64,000 nt of DNA from an uncultured Bacteroidia bacterium (GTDB lineage: Bacteria; Bacteroidota; Bacteroidia; Bacteroidales; Prolixibacteraceae): NCBI GenBank assembly GCA_903897145.1, contig CAIUAN010000030.1, forward strand, positions 1 through 64,000. The letters are read 5' to 3'. Shown in pieces: positions 34,870-43,903 of the stretch. Position 1 is the first letter of the stretch. The number at the start of each line of letters is the position of its first letter. Under the pieces are notes generated by a model, which was given only the letters and a program-made list of their open reading frames with translations, was not told the DNA's origin and did not search any database. The translations under genes and the position numbers were made by a program.

Positions 34870-36348
34870 ATGACGAAATTTGATATTGCGATAATTGGCA
34901 GTGGTCCTGGTGGTTTTGCTGCCACGATGAGAGCAGTAGACTTTGGTAAAAATGTCTGTCTTATTGAAGCGGGGCACGTTGGAGGAACTGGAATCATGAA
35001 TGGTCCGTTAACCTCGAAAACAATGTGGGAACTATCTGTTGACTATTCAGTAGCGGCTGCCATCGATCGAGGTTATCGTGCTTCTGGCTTACAAGTTGAC
35101 TATAAAATGGTTAAGAAAACTGTTTTTGCAGCAGCTAAAACAAAGCAATATCAAATGTTGTCGCAGATTGAATCTTTCTCAGCCAACAATAACGATGATG
35201 GAACAATAACCTTCAAAAGAGGATTTGCCAAATTTCTGGATCGTAACACCTTGCAAATTGAAGGTGAAAATGGAATCGAAATAATTGAAGCTGAATATAT
35301 TATAATTGCAACTGGCTCTAAACCACGTGAATTACCAGAACTTCCTGTTGATCAAAAGCAGATTTTCGACTCTGATGGACTTTTAAATTTGACTAAATTT
35401 CCCGAACGGATGATGATTCTAGGATCTGGAATCATTGGATGTGAATTCGCGACTATTTTTTCGAATTTTAAACAGACGGAGGTTCATTTATTGGATAAGT
35501 CACACCGTGTAATCCCTTTTGAAGACGATGATGTAAGTGATTTTGTTTCGAATAACCTAGAGCGAAATGGCGTTATCATTCATCATACTGCTATCCTACG
35601 CACAGTTCGGAAGGCAAAAACGCATCTGGAAGTAGTATTAGATTATGAAGATGGCCATAGTCAAGTTGTTGAAGTAGACATCATATTAGTCGCCATTGGA
35701 CGTGATGCGAATACCAAAAATCTAGGACTCGAAAATGTTGAAATAAAGCCAAATGTAAAAGGCTATCTACATATCAATGAGGAGTGTGCCATCGGTGACT
35801 TTAAAAAATGTAACATCTTTGCGGCTGGCGATGTAACTGGTCAAAAAGCCCTCTACGGAGTAGCTGAGGAACAAGGTCGATTTATTGTAGAAGCAATCTA
35901 TGGTCAAGTCTCTTTTCCACTCGATTACTCGTATATGCCAACGCTGATGTTTTTCAAGCCAGAGCTAGCTTCAGTTGGTGCAAATGAGAAAATTTTGAAA
36001 GAGCAGAAAATACCCTATAAAGCAATTTACTACTCCAATGAATTAGTCAATCGAGCTATTGCCATGCGCAGTACGAAAGGATTTGTGAAAATTATCGTAA
36101 GTAACGATGGAACGGAGAAGATCTTAGGTATGAGAGCGGCAGGACCGCAAGCTTCAGCATTTATTGTCTCCATAGCCTACCTAATTAATTCCGACATTCG
36201 ACTACACGAAGTATTGCAGAGCATTCATCCTCACCCAAGTATAACTGAGGGAATTCAAGAGTGCATCCGGATATTCTACAATCAATCGATCTACAAGCCA
36301 AAAGCGTTTCCATCCTTGATTAAAATCACGGAGTGGAAACCGGAATAA
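34870..36348 (+). CDS. Dihydrolipoamide dehydrogenase-like flavoprotein lacking redox Cys pair
   Basis: Class I pyridine nucleotide-disulfide oxidoreductase fold, 492 residues. FAD-binding GSGPGG is at residues 10-15, the NAD-binding ILGSGIIGCEFA near residue 180, the second FAD motif IFAAGDVTG near residue 317, and a dimerisation domain with the HPHPSITE His-Glu pair. Canonical lipoamide dehydrogenases have GGTCLNVGCIPSK. Here the same stretch reads GGTGIMNGPLTSK, so both redox cysteines are replaced (Gly41, Pro46). The protein therefore cannot do the usual disulfide chemistry. SthA-type transhydrogenases, which also lack the full pair, are a possible analogue. Start: ATG at 34870. An in-frame TTG at 34843 is less likely because a promoter element overlaps it. 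Confidence 0.85.
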   Translation: MTKFDIAIIGSGPGGFAATMRAVDFGKNVCLIEAGHVGGTGIMNGPLTSKTMWELSVDYSVAAAIDRGYRASGLQVDYKMVKKTVFAAAKTKQYQMLSQIESFSANNNDDGTITFKRGFAKFLDRNTLQIEGENGIEIIEAEYIIIATGSKPRELPELPVDQKQIFDSDGLLNLTKFPERMMILGSGIIGCEFATIFSNFKQTEVHLLDKSHRVIPFEDDDVSDFVSNNLERNGVIIHHTAILRTVRKAKTHLEVVLDYEDGHSQVVEVDIILVAIGRDANTKNLGLENVEIKPNVKGYLHINEECAIGDFKKCNIFAAGDVTGQKALYGVAEEQGRFIVEAIYGQVSFPLDYSYMPTLMFFKPELASVGANEKILKEQKIPYKAIYYSNELVNRAIAMRSTKGFVKIIVSNDGTEKILGMRAAGPQASAFIVSIAYLINSDIRLHEVLQSIHPHPSITEGIQECIRIFYNQSIYKPKAFPSLIKITEWKPE

Positions 36349-36462
36349 AGTGAGAGCTGATTTATTGAATGTTGGTTCTTTATTCTATTGTTTTCAACCA
36401 ATTGTTAACATCATTACCTTGCGTTTACGGAGGCAATCTAATTTCGAACTTTATTTTTTCTC

Positions 36463-36470
36463 TATCTTTG
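36463..36470 (+). promoter_or_regulatory. Candidate purL promoter -7 element
   Basis: TATCTTTG, an exact TAnnTTTG match, 45 bases before the purL ATG. No good -33 TTG at the standard spacing. Confidence 0.45.
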
Positions 36471-36514
36471 CTGACAGTGATAAATATTGACATAGTCAAA
36501 TAAAACAGACCTTC

Positions 36515-39500
36515 ATGATCCTCTTTTTTAAAGGAAAATCCAACCTTATTGCCGTTGATTCAATTGAAAATCTAACCTCTTCAGACTTAGATAAATTAGT
36601 TTGGCTTTTTGATGGAGCGCAGCTTATTGATCAAAAATCGGTAGAAGGCTGTTTCGTTGGGCCTCGCAAAGAGATGATTACCCCATGGAGTACCAATGCT
36701 GTTGAAATAACCCAAAACATGGGAATTCATGGAATCCTTCGTATCGAAGAATTTTTTGAAGCTGATCCTAAGAATCCAAAGTTTGATCCAATGCTTCAAG
36801 TTGTTTCTGCAGCACTAAATCAAGATTTATTTGTCATTAAACATCAACCAGAACCAATCCGCTCAATATCCGACATCGGAGTCTATAGCGCTCAAGAGGG
36901 ATTAGCATTAAGCGATGATGAGATTACCTACCTAACAGAAGTTTCCTCAAAATTAGGCCGTCCACTGACTGACAGTGAAGTATTTGGTTTCTCTCAGGTT
37001 AATTCGGAACATTGTCGACACAAAATATTTAATGGCACATTTATTATTGATGGAGTTGAAAAAGAATCAACCCTTTTTCAATTGATCAAAAAAACCACAA
37101 AAGCCAATCCAAATACTATTCTTTCGGCTTACAAGGACAATTGCTCATTTAGTAAAGGTCCAGATTCTGAGCAGTTTGCACCAATCACCCAAGATAAACC
37201 TGACTTTTTCCAGGTAACCGACATTCAAACGGTTCTATCTTTAAAAGCAGAAACACATAATTTCCCTACAACTGTTGAGCCATTTAATGGAGCAGCAACT
37301 GGTACTGGCGGCGAGATCCGTGATCGCATGGCTGGTGGAAAGGGAAGCTTTCCAATCGCAGGTACTGCGGTCTATATGACCTCCTATTCCAGAAACGACG
37401 ATCAAGAAAGATCTTGGGAAAATGGAATGGCTCCTCGTCCATGGCTCTATCAAACACCCGAAGAGATTTTAATCAAAGCCTCTAATGGAGCTTCTGATTT
37501 TGGCAATAAATTTGGACAACCTTTGATCAATGGATCTGTTTTAACTTTTGAGCATACTGAAAACCATAAGAAATTCGGATATGACAAAGTGATCATGCAA
37601 GCCGGTGGAATCGGCTATGCACGGGAAGAAGATTGTCTTAAAAATGTTCCAGGCGTTGGTGACAAAGTTGTATTATTAGGTGGTGACAACTACCGAATCG
37701 GCATGGGCGGAGGTGCTGTTTCTTCAGTAGATACTGGAGAATTTGAAAGTCACATCGAATTAAATGCCGTTCAAAGAGCGAATCCGGAAATGCAGAAAAG
37801 AGCCTACAACACGATTCGTGCTCTAGCTGAGACAGGTAATAATCCTATTATCTCCATACACGATCATGGCGCTGGAGGTCATCTAAACTGCCTATCTGAA
37901 TTAGTCGAAGAGACTGGTGGGGAAATTTATGTCGATCAATTACCTGTTGGCGATCCTACCCTATCGGCTAAAGAAATTGTTGGGAATGAGTCACAAGAGA
38001 GAATGGGATTTGTCACTAGCAGCGAAAATATTGAATTAATCACAAAAATTGCCGAACGTGAACGCTCTCCAATCTATGTTATTGGGGAGACAACTGGAAA
38101 CCATAAGTTTACATTCTTAAATCGCAAAACTGGCGAAAAACCTATTAATTGGGAGCTTGCCTATATGTTTGGGAAACCACCGAGGACTATCTTAGAAGAT
38201 ACCTCTCAAGTGGCTACCTATTCAGGTTTAACCTATGACCAATCAAAAGTCTATCAGTATATTGAACAGATTTTGCAATTAGAATCGGTAGGTTGCAAAG
38301 ACTGGCTTACCAATAAAGTAGACCGTTCTGTAACCGGTAAAATTGCAAAACAACAATGTGCTGGTCCGTTGCAGCTTCCGCTTAATAACTTGGGTGTTGT
38401 GGCTGTCGACTATCAAGGAATCAAAGGTATCGCCACTTCATTAGGACATGCGCCAATTGCTGGATTAATTGATGCGGGTAATGGATCTATTCTTTCTATT
38501 GCGGAAGCCTTAACAAATATTATCTGGGCACCTCTTACCCACCAGATTAAAGGAATCTCGCTATCAGCCAACTGGATGTGGCCAGCGAAGAATCAAGGTG
38601 AGAATTTCAGGCTATACAGTGGTGTAGAGGCTGCATCTACTTTTGCTTGTGCATTAGGAATCAATATTCCAACAGGAAAAGATTCGCTATCCATGACGCA
38701 GAAATATAAAAATGATGTGGTTTATGCTCCTGGAACAGTCATAATTTCAGCATCAGGTGAAGTATCTGATATCCGCAAGGTTGTAGAGCCGGTGCTTGTT
38801 TCTGATCCCGCAAAAGCGATCTATTACCTAGATTTCTCGAACGTACCAAAATCGTTAGGTGGAAGTTCATTTGCACAAATCCTAAATCAATTAGGAGATA
38901 ATACGCCCACGGTTTCCGATCCAGCTTATTTTATCAAAGCTTTCAATACCATTCAACAACTCATTGAAGATCAGAAAATACTATCTGGACACGACATCTC
39001 TTCAGGAGGTATTCTAACCACTCTTCTGGAACTTTGTTTTGCACAAAACTCAGGCGGATTAGACATAAATCTCACAGCCTTAGGTGAAGCAGATAGCATT
39101 AAATTATTATACAGTGAAAATCCTGGAATTGTTGTCCAGCCAAACAATGGAGAAGAATTTGAACAGGCATTAACGAAAAATGGTGTCACATATCTTAAAA
39201 TTGGGACACCTACAAAAGATCGAGCCATTACCATTCAAAACGGGGATGAAAAATTCAATTTTGATATTGATGGCTTGCGCGATAAATGGTTCAAACCATC
39301 CTACCTTCTAGACCGACGTCAGAGTGGGGAAAAGCTTGCCTTAGAACGCTTTAATAACTATAAAAAGAATGAATTAAAATTCAATTTAGGTTCATTTAGA
39401 GGTCAGTTTAAAGATCATGGCATTGATCCAAAGCGTCGTTCATTAACTGGTATAAAAGCGGCAATTATTCGTGAAAAAGGGAGTAATGGTGATCGCGAGA

Positions 39501-40204
39501 TGGCCTGGGCCATGTATCTAGCTGGTTTCGATGTGAAGGATGTACATATGACCGACTTAATTAGCGGTCGCGAAACGCTTGAACAGATTAACTTGATTGT
39601 ATTTGTAGGTGGGTTCTCTAATTCAGATGTGCTTGGATCTGCCAAAGGCTGGGCAGGCGCTTTCAGATGCAATGAAAAAGCCAAAATGGCACTTGAGAAC
39701 TTCTACAAAAGATCTGACACCTTGAGTCTGGGTATATGCAATGGTTGTCAGCTAATGGTTGAACTAGACCTTGTAAACCCTGGTCATGGTGAACGAATCA
39801 AGATGGAGCATAATGATTCTCATAAGTTCGAATCTTGCTTTGTAAGTGTGGATGTTCAGGAAAATCAATCCATTATGTTCAGCACCCTATCGGGCAAAAG
39901 TCTTGGTGTATGGGTCGCACATGGAGAAGGTAAGTTTGTAATGCCTTACAAAGAGGATAAATATCAAATTCCAGTGAAATTCTCCTATACCAATTATCCT
40001 GGAAACCCCAATGGTTCAGATTTTAACACTGCCGCTATTTGTTCTACTGATGGTCGTCATTTAGCCATGATGCCTCATATTGAGCGTGCCATTTATCCTT
40101 GGCAATGGGCTAACTATCCAACCGAACGCAAAAATGATCAAGTGACACCTTGGATTGAAGCTTTTGTGAATGCTTCAAAATGGATTCAAGCAAAAACGAA
40201 GTAG
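36515..40204 (+). CDS. purL: Phosphoribosylformylglycinamidine synthase, large single-chain type
   Basis: Fourth step of purine synthesis, turning FGAR, glutamine and ATP into FGAM. The 1229 residues match the fused PurL form rather than the PurS/PurQ/PurL set. The N-terminal domain is followed by two AIR-synthase-like halves, with SQVNSEHCRHKIF near residue 165, LKAETHNFPTTVEPF and ATGTGGEIRDR for ATP and substrate binding. The C-terminal glutaminase domain has LGICNGCQLM with the nucleophile Cys, and AHGEGKF. Its stop lies 6 bases from the stop of the convergent Dabb gene, within one hairpin. Confidence 0.97.
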   Translation: MILFFKGKSNLIAVDSIENLTSSDLDKLVWLFDGAQLIDQKSVEGCFVGPRKEMITPWSTNAVEITQNMGIHGILRIEEFFEADPKNPKFDPMLQVVSAALNQDLFVIKHQPEPIRSISDIGVYSAQEGLALSDDEITYLTEVSSKLGRPLTDSEVFGFSQVNSEHCRHKIFNGTFIIDGVEKESTLFQLIKKTTKANPNTILSAYKDNCSFSKGPDSEQFAPITQDKPDFFQVTDIQTVLSLKAETHNFPTTVEPFNGAATGTGGEIRDRMAGGKGSFPIAGTAVYMTSYSRNDDQERSWENGMAPRPWLYQTPEEILIKASNGASDFGNKFGQPLINGSVLTFEHTENHKKFGYDKVIMQAGGIGYAREEDCLKNVPGVGDKVVLLGGDNYRIGMGGGAVSSVDTGEFESHIELNAVQRANPEMQKRAYNTIRALAETGNNPIISIHDHGAGGHLNCLSELVEETGGEIYVDQLPVGDPTLSAKEIVGNESQERMGFVTSSENIELITKIAERERSPIYVIGETTGNHKFTFLNRKTGEKPINWELAYMFGKPPRTILEDTSQVATYSGLTYDQSKVYQYIEQILQLESVGCKDWLTNKVDRSVTGKIAKQQCAGPLQLPLNNLGVVAVDYQGIKGIATSLGHAPIAGLIDAGNGSILSIAEALTNIIWAPLTHQIKGISLSANWMWPAKNQGENFRLYSGVEAASTFACALGINIPTGKDSLSMTQKYKNDVVYAPGTVIISASGEVSDIRKVVEPVLVSDPAKAIYYLDFSNVPKSLGGSSFAQILNQLGDNTPTVSDPAYFIKAFNTIQQLIEDQKILSGHDISSGGILTTLLELCFAQNSGGLDINLTALGEADSIKLLYSENPGIVVQPNNGEEFEQALTKNGVTYLKIGTPTKDRAITIQNGDEKFNFDIDGLRDKWFKPSYLLDRRQSGEKLALERFNNYKKNELKFNLGSFRGQFKDHGIDPKRRSLTGIKAAIIREKGSNGDREMAWAMYLAGFDVKDVHMTDLISGRETLEQINLIVFVGGFSNSDVLGSAKGWAGAFRCNEKAKMALENFYKRSDTLSLGICNGCQLMVELDLVNPGHGERIKMEHNDSHKFESCFVSVDVQENQSIMFSTLSGKSLGVWVAHGEGKFVMPYKEDKYQIPVKFSYTNYPGNPNGSDFNTAAICSTDGRHLAMMPHIERAIYPWQWANYPTERKNDQVTPWIEAFVNASKWIQAKTK

Positions 40205-40219
40205 AATTCCCTACTTCGT
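40196..40219. repeat. Inverted repeat containing both convergent stop codons
   Basis: ACGAAGTAG (40196-40204) and CTACTTCGT (40211-40219) form a 9-base stem around AATTCC. Each arm includes the TAG stop of one gene, purL on plus and the Dabb gene on minus. No T-run follows on either strand, so it is not a classical intrinsic terminator. Confidence 0.75.
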
Positions 40220-40597
40220 CCAGAAATCAATTACTGTAACTTTCTCTAGATCCTTTCCTAAGCTCTTGCCAAATGCTTTGTGATCTGGATGAACAAGGTA
40301 AGCATCACGATCTTTATCAGAGGTAAAAGTTAAAATAAAGCAGTGGGTTAATCCTTGATTTAAACCCTCTGGACTAACATTTGTTCCCCATTCAAAATTT
40401 TTAATCTCTTTAATTTTCTGAGGTAATGCAGCAAATGATTTTTCGATCTTTTGAATATTTTCCGCTGTTGCCTGAGGCGAAAATTTAAACTCCACGACAT
40501 GACGCAAAACCTTAGGCTTTTCAGCTGCTGACAAATGTCCCACGGCAAAAAGCATTGCAAATAAAAACAGTCCGAAATACAATGATTTACTCTTCAT
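40211..40597 (-). CDS. Secreted Dabb (stress-responsive A/B barrel) protein
   Basis: A 128-residue protein with a signal peptide (residues 1 to ~25, MKSKSLYFGLFLFAMLFAVG then SAAEKP) and one Dabb ferredoxin-like barrel: VLRHVVEFKFSP, then FEWGTNVSPEGLNQGLTHCFILTF, then HPDHKAFGKSL. The His residues that begin the barrel and the HPDH motif are conserved in the family. Family members dimerise, and few have known roles. The export signal is common in Bacteroidota versions. Substrate unknown. Confidence 0.88.
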   Translation of the reverse strand: MKSKSLYFGLFLFAMLFAVGHLSAAEKPKVLRHVVEFKFSPQATAENIQKIEKSFAALPQKIKEIKNFEWGTNVSPEGLNQGLTHCFILTFTSDKDRDAYLVHPDHKAFGKSLGKDLEKVTVIDFWTK

Positions 40598-40637
40598 GAC
40601 ATATTAGTTTTTAAATATAAATTAATTCAGATTAGTC

Positions 40638-43193
40638 TTAAGCCTCTTTCTCTTCTAGCTCATCTATGATATAATCTTCCCAGAAATTTAAAATGGCAGG
40701 TCCTGCGATTAGCGAATCATTTTCAATTAGTTTGGCGGCAGGCTCCCACCTTTTTTTAGCAGAAAGTTCCAAATTCGCTTGAGCGATCGCTTGATCCTTA
40801 TTCTCACATTCTCCAGATAAAATCAGAAGAGCTAATAAATAAGCTGCAGTTGGATCAGAATTCTCCTCCACTAATTCACTTAAGATCGCATAAGCCTTTG
40901 GATAATCTACTTTTCCGCCTTCACCTCTTTTGTGATAAGTCGCACTATTAATCCTAGATGCAGTACTACCGGATTCTGATCCTTTTTCTAGAAAGACAAT
41001 CGCTTCAGTTGGATTGCGTGAAGTAAATTTTTTCGATACTAATAAAACACCTAAAAGATTGTAGGCAGGTGCAAAGCCGTTATCTGCAGCAGCTTTTAGG
41101 TGCTCATATGCTTTTGTAAAATCTTGAAAGCCTTTGGTGGTATACAAAATTCGTCCGAGTTCAACTCTTGCCTCGTCATCACCAGCCTCGGCAGCCTTTT
41201 CAAAGCTTAAGATAGCCTTCTCAACATTTTTTTGAACACCCTCTCCATGAAGATATTGATCACCTAAATTTTTCCATGCTTCCACAAATCCATTCTCTGC
41301 AGCTTTGGAATAGGTATTAAATGCTTCTTCAACATCTTTCTCGGTCCCTTCGCCAAAGTAATACATTCCAGCTAGGTTATATTGAGCTTGATTATAACCG
41401 GCATCAGAAGCTTTTTTAAAACATTCAAAGGCTTTTGGCCAATCCTTCTCAACTCCATCACCAAAATAATACAATACGCCTAGGTTATAGGTGCCTAAAT
41501 AGAATCCGGCTTTATCAGCCATTTCATACCACTTTAAAGCTTCGACTGGATTAGCGTCCACTTCCTTACCTTGATGATAGGCATTGCCAAGGTTATTCAT
41601 AGCTTCTGATACACCAAGCTTAGCGGCTAATTCATATTGCTTTAAAGCTTTTTTCATATCCTGACGAACCCCATTACCCGATTCGTACATGACACCCAAA
41701 TTAAAAACAGCTTTAGGATAACCAGCTTTAGCTGCTTTTTTGTACCATTTAAAGGCTTCATCTGTGCTAATTGGTACGTTAATCCCATTCTCATGGTAAA
41801 CGCCAATCCGAAACATTGCTCCAGGAACTCCAAGGTCAGCAGCTTTCGTAAACCATTCTAAGGCTTGTTCCTTCTCAGACCAATAGCTAAGACTCTTCTC
41901 ATGAATGATACCGATCAGGTAATTTGCTCGAGGATGGCCTAGTTTGGCTGCTTTGTTAAAGTATTCAGCAGCAGTCTGATTATCTTTAGCAGTTAGTTCG
42001 CCTGCCAATAATAAGCTGGCATATTTAAATTGAGCCTCGATGATCCCTTTGTCGGCTGCACTTCGATAGTAATCAACAGCCATCTTATGATTAGATTCAA
42101 TCTCTTCACCGATTTCATATTTTTCAGCTAAGCGGAACATGGCTTCAGCATTGCCGTTCTCAGCTGCTTTCTTCAGCCAATTGATCCCTTCATCATCCGA
42201 CTTCTGAAGGTAGAGTCCGGCAATTGCATCCTGAGCATCAGCACTCCCTTTATCTGCAGCCCGTTGAAACCAATCTTGAGCTCCTGGATCCCCTAACTCT
42301 TCAAGTAAGCGTCCCATTAAGAAATGCCCTTCAACATAGTCTCCATTCGCAGCTTGCTCAAGATATTCTTTACCTTTTGCATTATCTTTTGCTGTCCCTA
42401 ACCCTTTAAAATAGAGTTTTCCTAAAATAAGAGCCACCTCATCGGAGAGAGTTGGTTCCAGCTTAGACAACCACTTGTAGGCTTGATCAACATCTTTTTC
42501 AATCTCTCGTCCTTCGTAATAAAACAATCCGACCTTTTCAAAGGCTGGACGATAATCTTTGTTTGCAGAATTTAAATACCATTCAAAGGCTTTCGTTAGT
42601 TTAATAGGAACGGTAAGTCCGAGTTCAAAAATTTCACCAACTTTATACATCGCAGGGGCATAATCCTCTTTTGCTGCTTCGTACCAATAATCAACAGCCT
42701 CATTCATATCTTTATAACCACCCTCGCCACTTTCAAGAAGTCGACCAATGTTATATTTTGCAATACTATCGCCGCGTTGAGCGCCGCGTTCATACCATTC
42801 AAAAGCTTTTGTTAAATCTTTAGGTAGTCCTTCGCCATTCTCACGCATCTCACCAATAAAATTGCAGGCTTCGACACCTCCATCTCGGGCAGATTCTAAA
42901 AACCACTTCACAGACTCTTCGCGTGAGACGGTTCGATTTATTCCAGAATAATAGGCATTCCCAATTGCAAGAGCAGCCTGAGAGAAGCCATTTTCCATAC
43001 TAGTTTTAAAAGATGCTAATACTTGATCAAAATCAGATTCATGATCATAGACATCCAAAAAAACCATAGCTGGCAAATAGCCATCTTTGAGCGTCTTTTT
43101 CAAACGACTCAACCCTTTTTCTTTCTTTCCCTTTTTTAAATACTCAACCCCTTTACGAAATCCTCGAGGGGAAGATTCAATTATTTGACTCAT
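40638..43193 (-). CDS. Large Sel1-repeat protein
   Basis: An 851-residue protein made almost entirely of tandem 36-residue Sel1-like helical repeats, with the pattern A....LG.x.....G...d...A...y..AA..G. I count about 20 units. GVEKDWPKAFECFKKASDAG, GNGVRQDMKKALKQYE and GEGTEKDVEEAFNTYS are typical examples. No signal peptide is evident, so a cytoplasmic scaffold role is likely. The ATG at 43193 (MSQIIESSPRGF) is preferred over an in-frame TTG at 43208. The first 60 residues and the acidic C-terminus (DELEEKEA) are non-repeat. Partners are unknown. Confidence 0.92.
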   Translation of the reverse strand: MSQIIESSPRGFRKGVEYLKKGKKEKGLSRLKKTLKDGYLPAMVFLDVYDHESDFDQVLASFKTSMENGFSQAALAIGNAYYSGINRTVSREESVKWFLESARDGGVEACNFIGEMRENGEGLPKDLTKAFEWYERGAQRGDSIAKYNIGRLLESGEGGYKDMNEAVDYWYEAAKEDYAPAMYKVGEIFELGLTVPIKLTKAFEWYLNSANKDYRPAFEKVGLFYYEGREIEKDVDQAYKWLSKLEPTLSDEVALILGKLYFKGLGTAKDNAKGKEYLEQAANGDYVEGHFLMGRLLEELGDPGAQDWFQRAADKGSADAQDAIAGLYLQKSDDEGINWLKKAAENGNAEAMFRLAEKYEIGEEIESNHKMAVDYYRSAADKGIIEAQFKYASLLLAGELTAKDNQTAAEYFNKAAKLGHPRANYLIGIIHEKSLSYWSEKEQALEWFTKAADLGVPGAMFRIGVYHENGINVPISTDEAFKWYKKAAKAGYPKAVFNLGVMYESGNGVRQDMKKALKQYELAAKLGVSEAMNNLGNAYHQGKEVDANPVEALKWYEMADKAGFYLGTYNLGVLYYFGDGVEKDWPKAFECFKKASDAGYNQAQYNLAGMYYFGEGTEKDVEEAFNTYSKAAENGFVEAWKNLGDQYLHGEGVQKNVEKAILSFEKAAEAGDDEARVELGRILYTTKGFQDFTKAYEHLKAAADNGFAPAYNLLGVLLVSKKFTSRNPTEAIVFLEKGSESGSTASRINSATYHKRGEGGKVDYPKAYAILSELVEENSDPTAAYLLALLILSGECENKDQAIAQANLELSAKKRWEPAAKLIENDSLIAGPAILNFWEDYIIDELEEKEA

Positions 43194-43357
43194 TACGCTG
43201 TTATTCAAAATAGGGTATAAATTTAACTTTAATGATTAACTTAGTAGATATACTTTTACCAAAAATTAATTAAGAATTATTCTTTTTCTGTTATCTCGAT
43301 AAATTCAAGGAATTAATTTCAATCGATTAACGTTATTTTTACAGCAAAACCAACTTC

Positions 43358-43897
43358 ATGGAGCCATTAGCATTAATTTTAAAGTACTATCAACCAGACT
43401 CTAAGTCTTTCAAGATTTTAACAAATCACTCTCGGTTAGTCGCAGACAAGGCTATAAAGATTGCTTCCAATAATCCAAGTTTAAAATTAGATCTACTGTT
43501 TATAGAACAAGCAGCTATGCTTCATGACATAGGTATTTTTCTTACTGATGCCCCTGATTTAGGTTGTTACGGCAACTTACCTTACATCTGCCATGGATAT
43601 TTAGGATCTGAATTATTGGAAAAAGAAGGATATCCCAAACACGGTCTTGTATGTGAAAGACATACGGGGACTGGTATTACAATGGAAGAAATTTCTTCTA
43701 AGAATCTACCACTTCCATTAAGAAATTATGTCCCATTGTCTTTAGAGGAGCAACTTATTTGCTTTTCAGACAAATTTTTCTCGAAGAGTGGAGATCTATT
43801 TCAAGAGAAATCAATCAAACAAATAACTACCTCTATGGCTAAATTTGGTATTAAAAGCCACGATAAATTCATGGAATGGTGTGAACTCTTTCTCTAA
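43358..43897 (+). CDS. HD-domain hydrolase
   Basis: A 179-residue HD-superfamily protein. Metal ligands: His in LTNHSRLVAD near residue 25, the HD pair in AMLHDIGIFL near residue 57, and further His residues in CERHTG. Such small HD proteins act as phosphohydrolases on nucleotides or other phosphoesters, and the substrate is unknown. It is a single gene, convergent with lptD with 6 bases between the stops. Confidence 0.88.
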   Translation: MEPLALILKYYQPDSKSFKILTNHSRLVADKAIKIASNNPSLKLDLLFIEQAAMLHDIGIFLTDAPDLGCYGNLPYICHGYLGSELLEKEGYPKHGLVCERHTGTGITMEEISSKNLPLPLRNYVPLSLEEQLICFSDKFFSKSGDLFQEKSIKQITTSMAKFGIKSHDKFMEWCELFL

Positions 43898-43903
43898 AAA
43901 CAC

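Noticed and set aside
34870-36348. E3 component of the 2-oxoglutarate dehydrogenase complex
   Set aside because: Both redox-active cysteines needed for lipoamide oxidation are missing, and the gene is 10 kb from sucAB.
36349-36514. Purine riboswitch before purL
   Set aside because: No conserved three-way-junction elements are visible. The short leader after the TATCTTTG element leaves little room.
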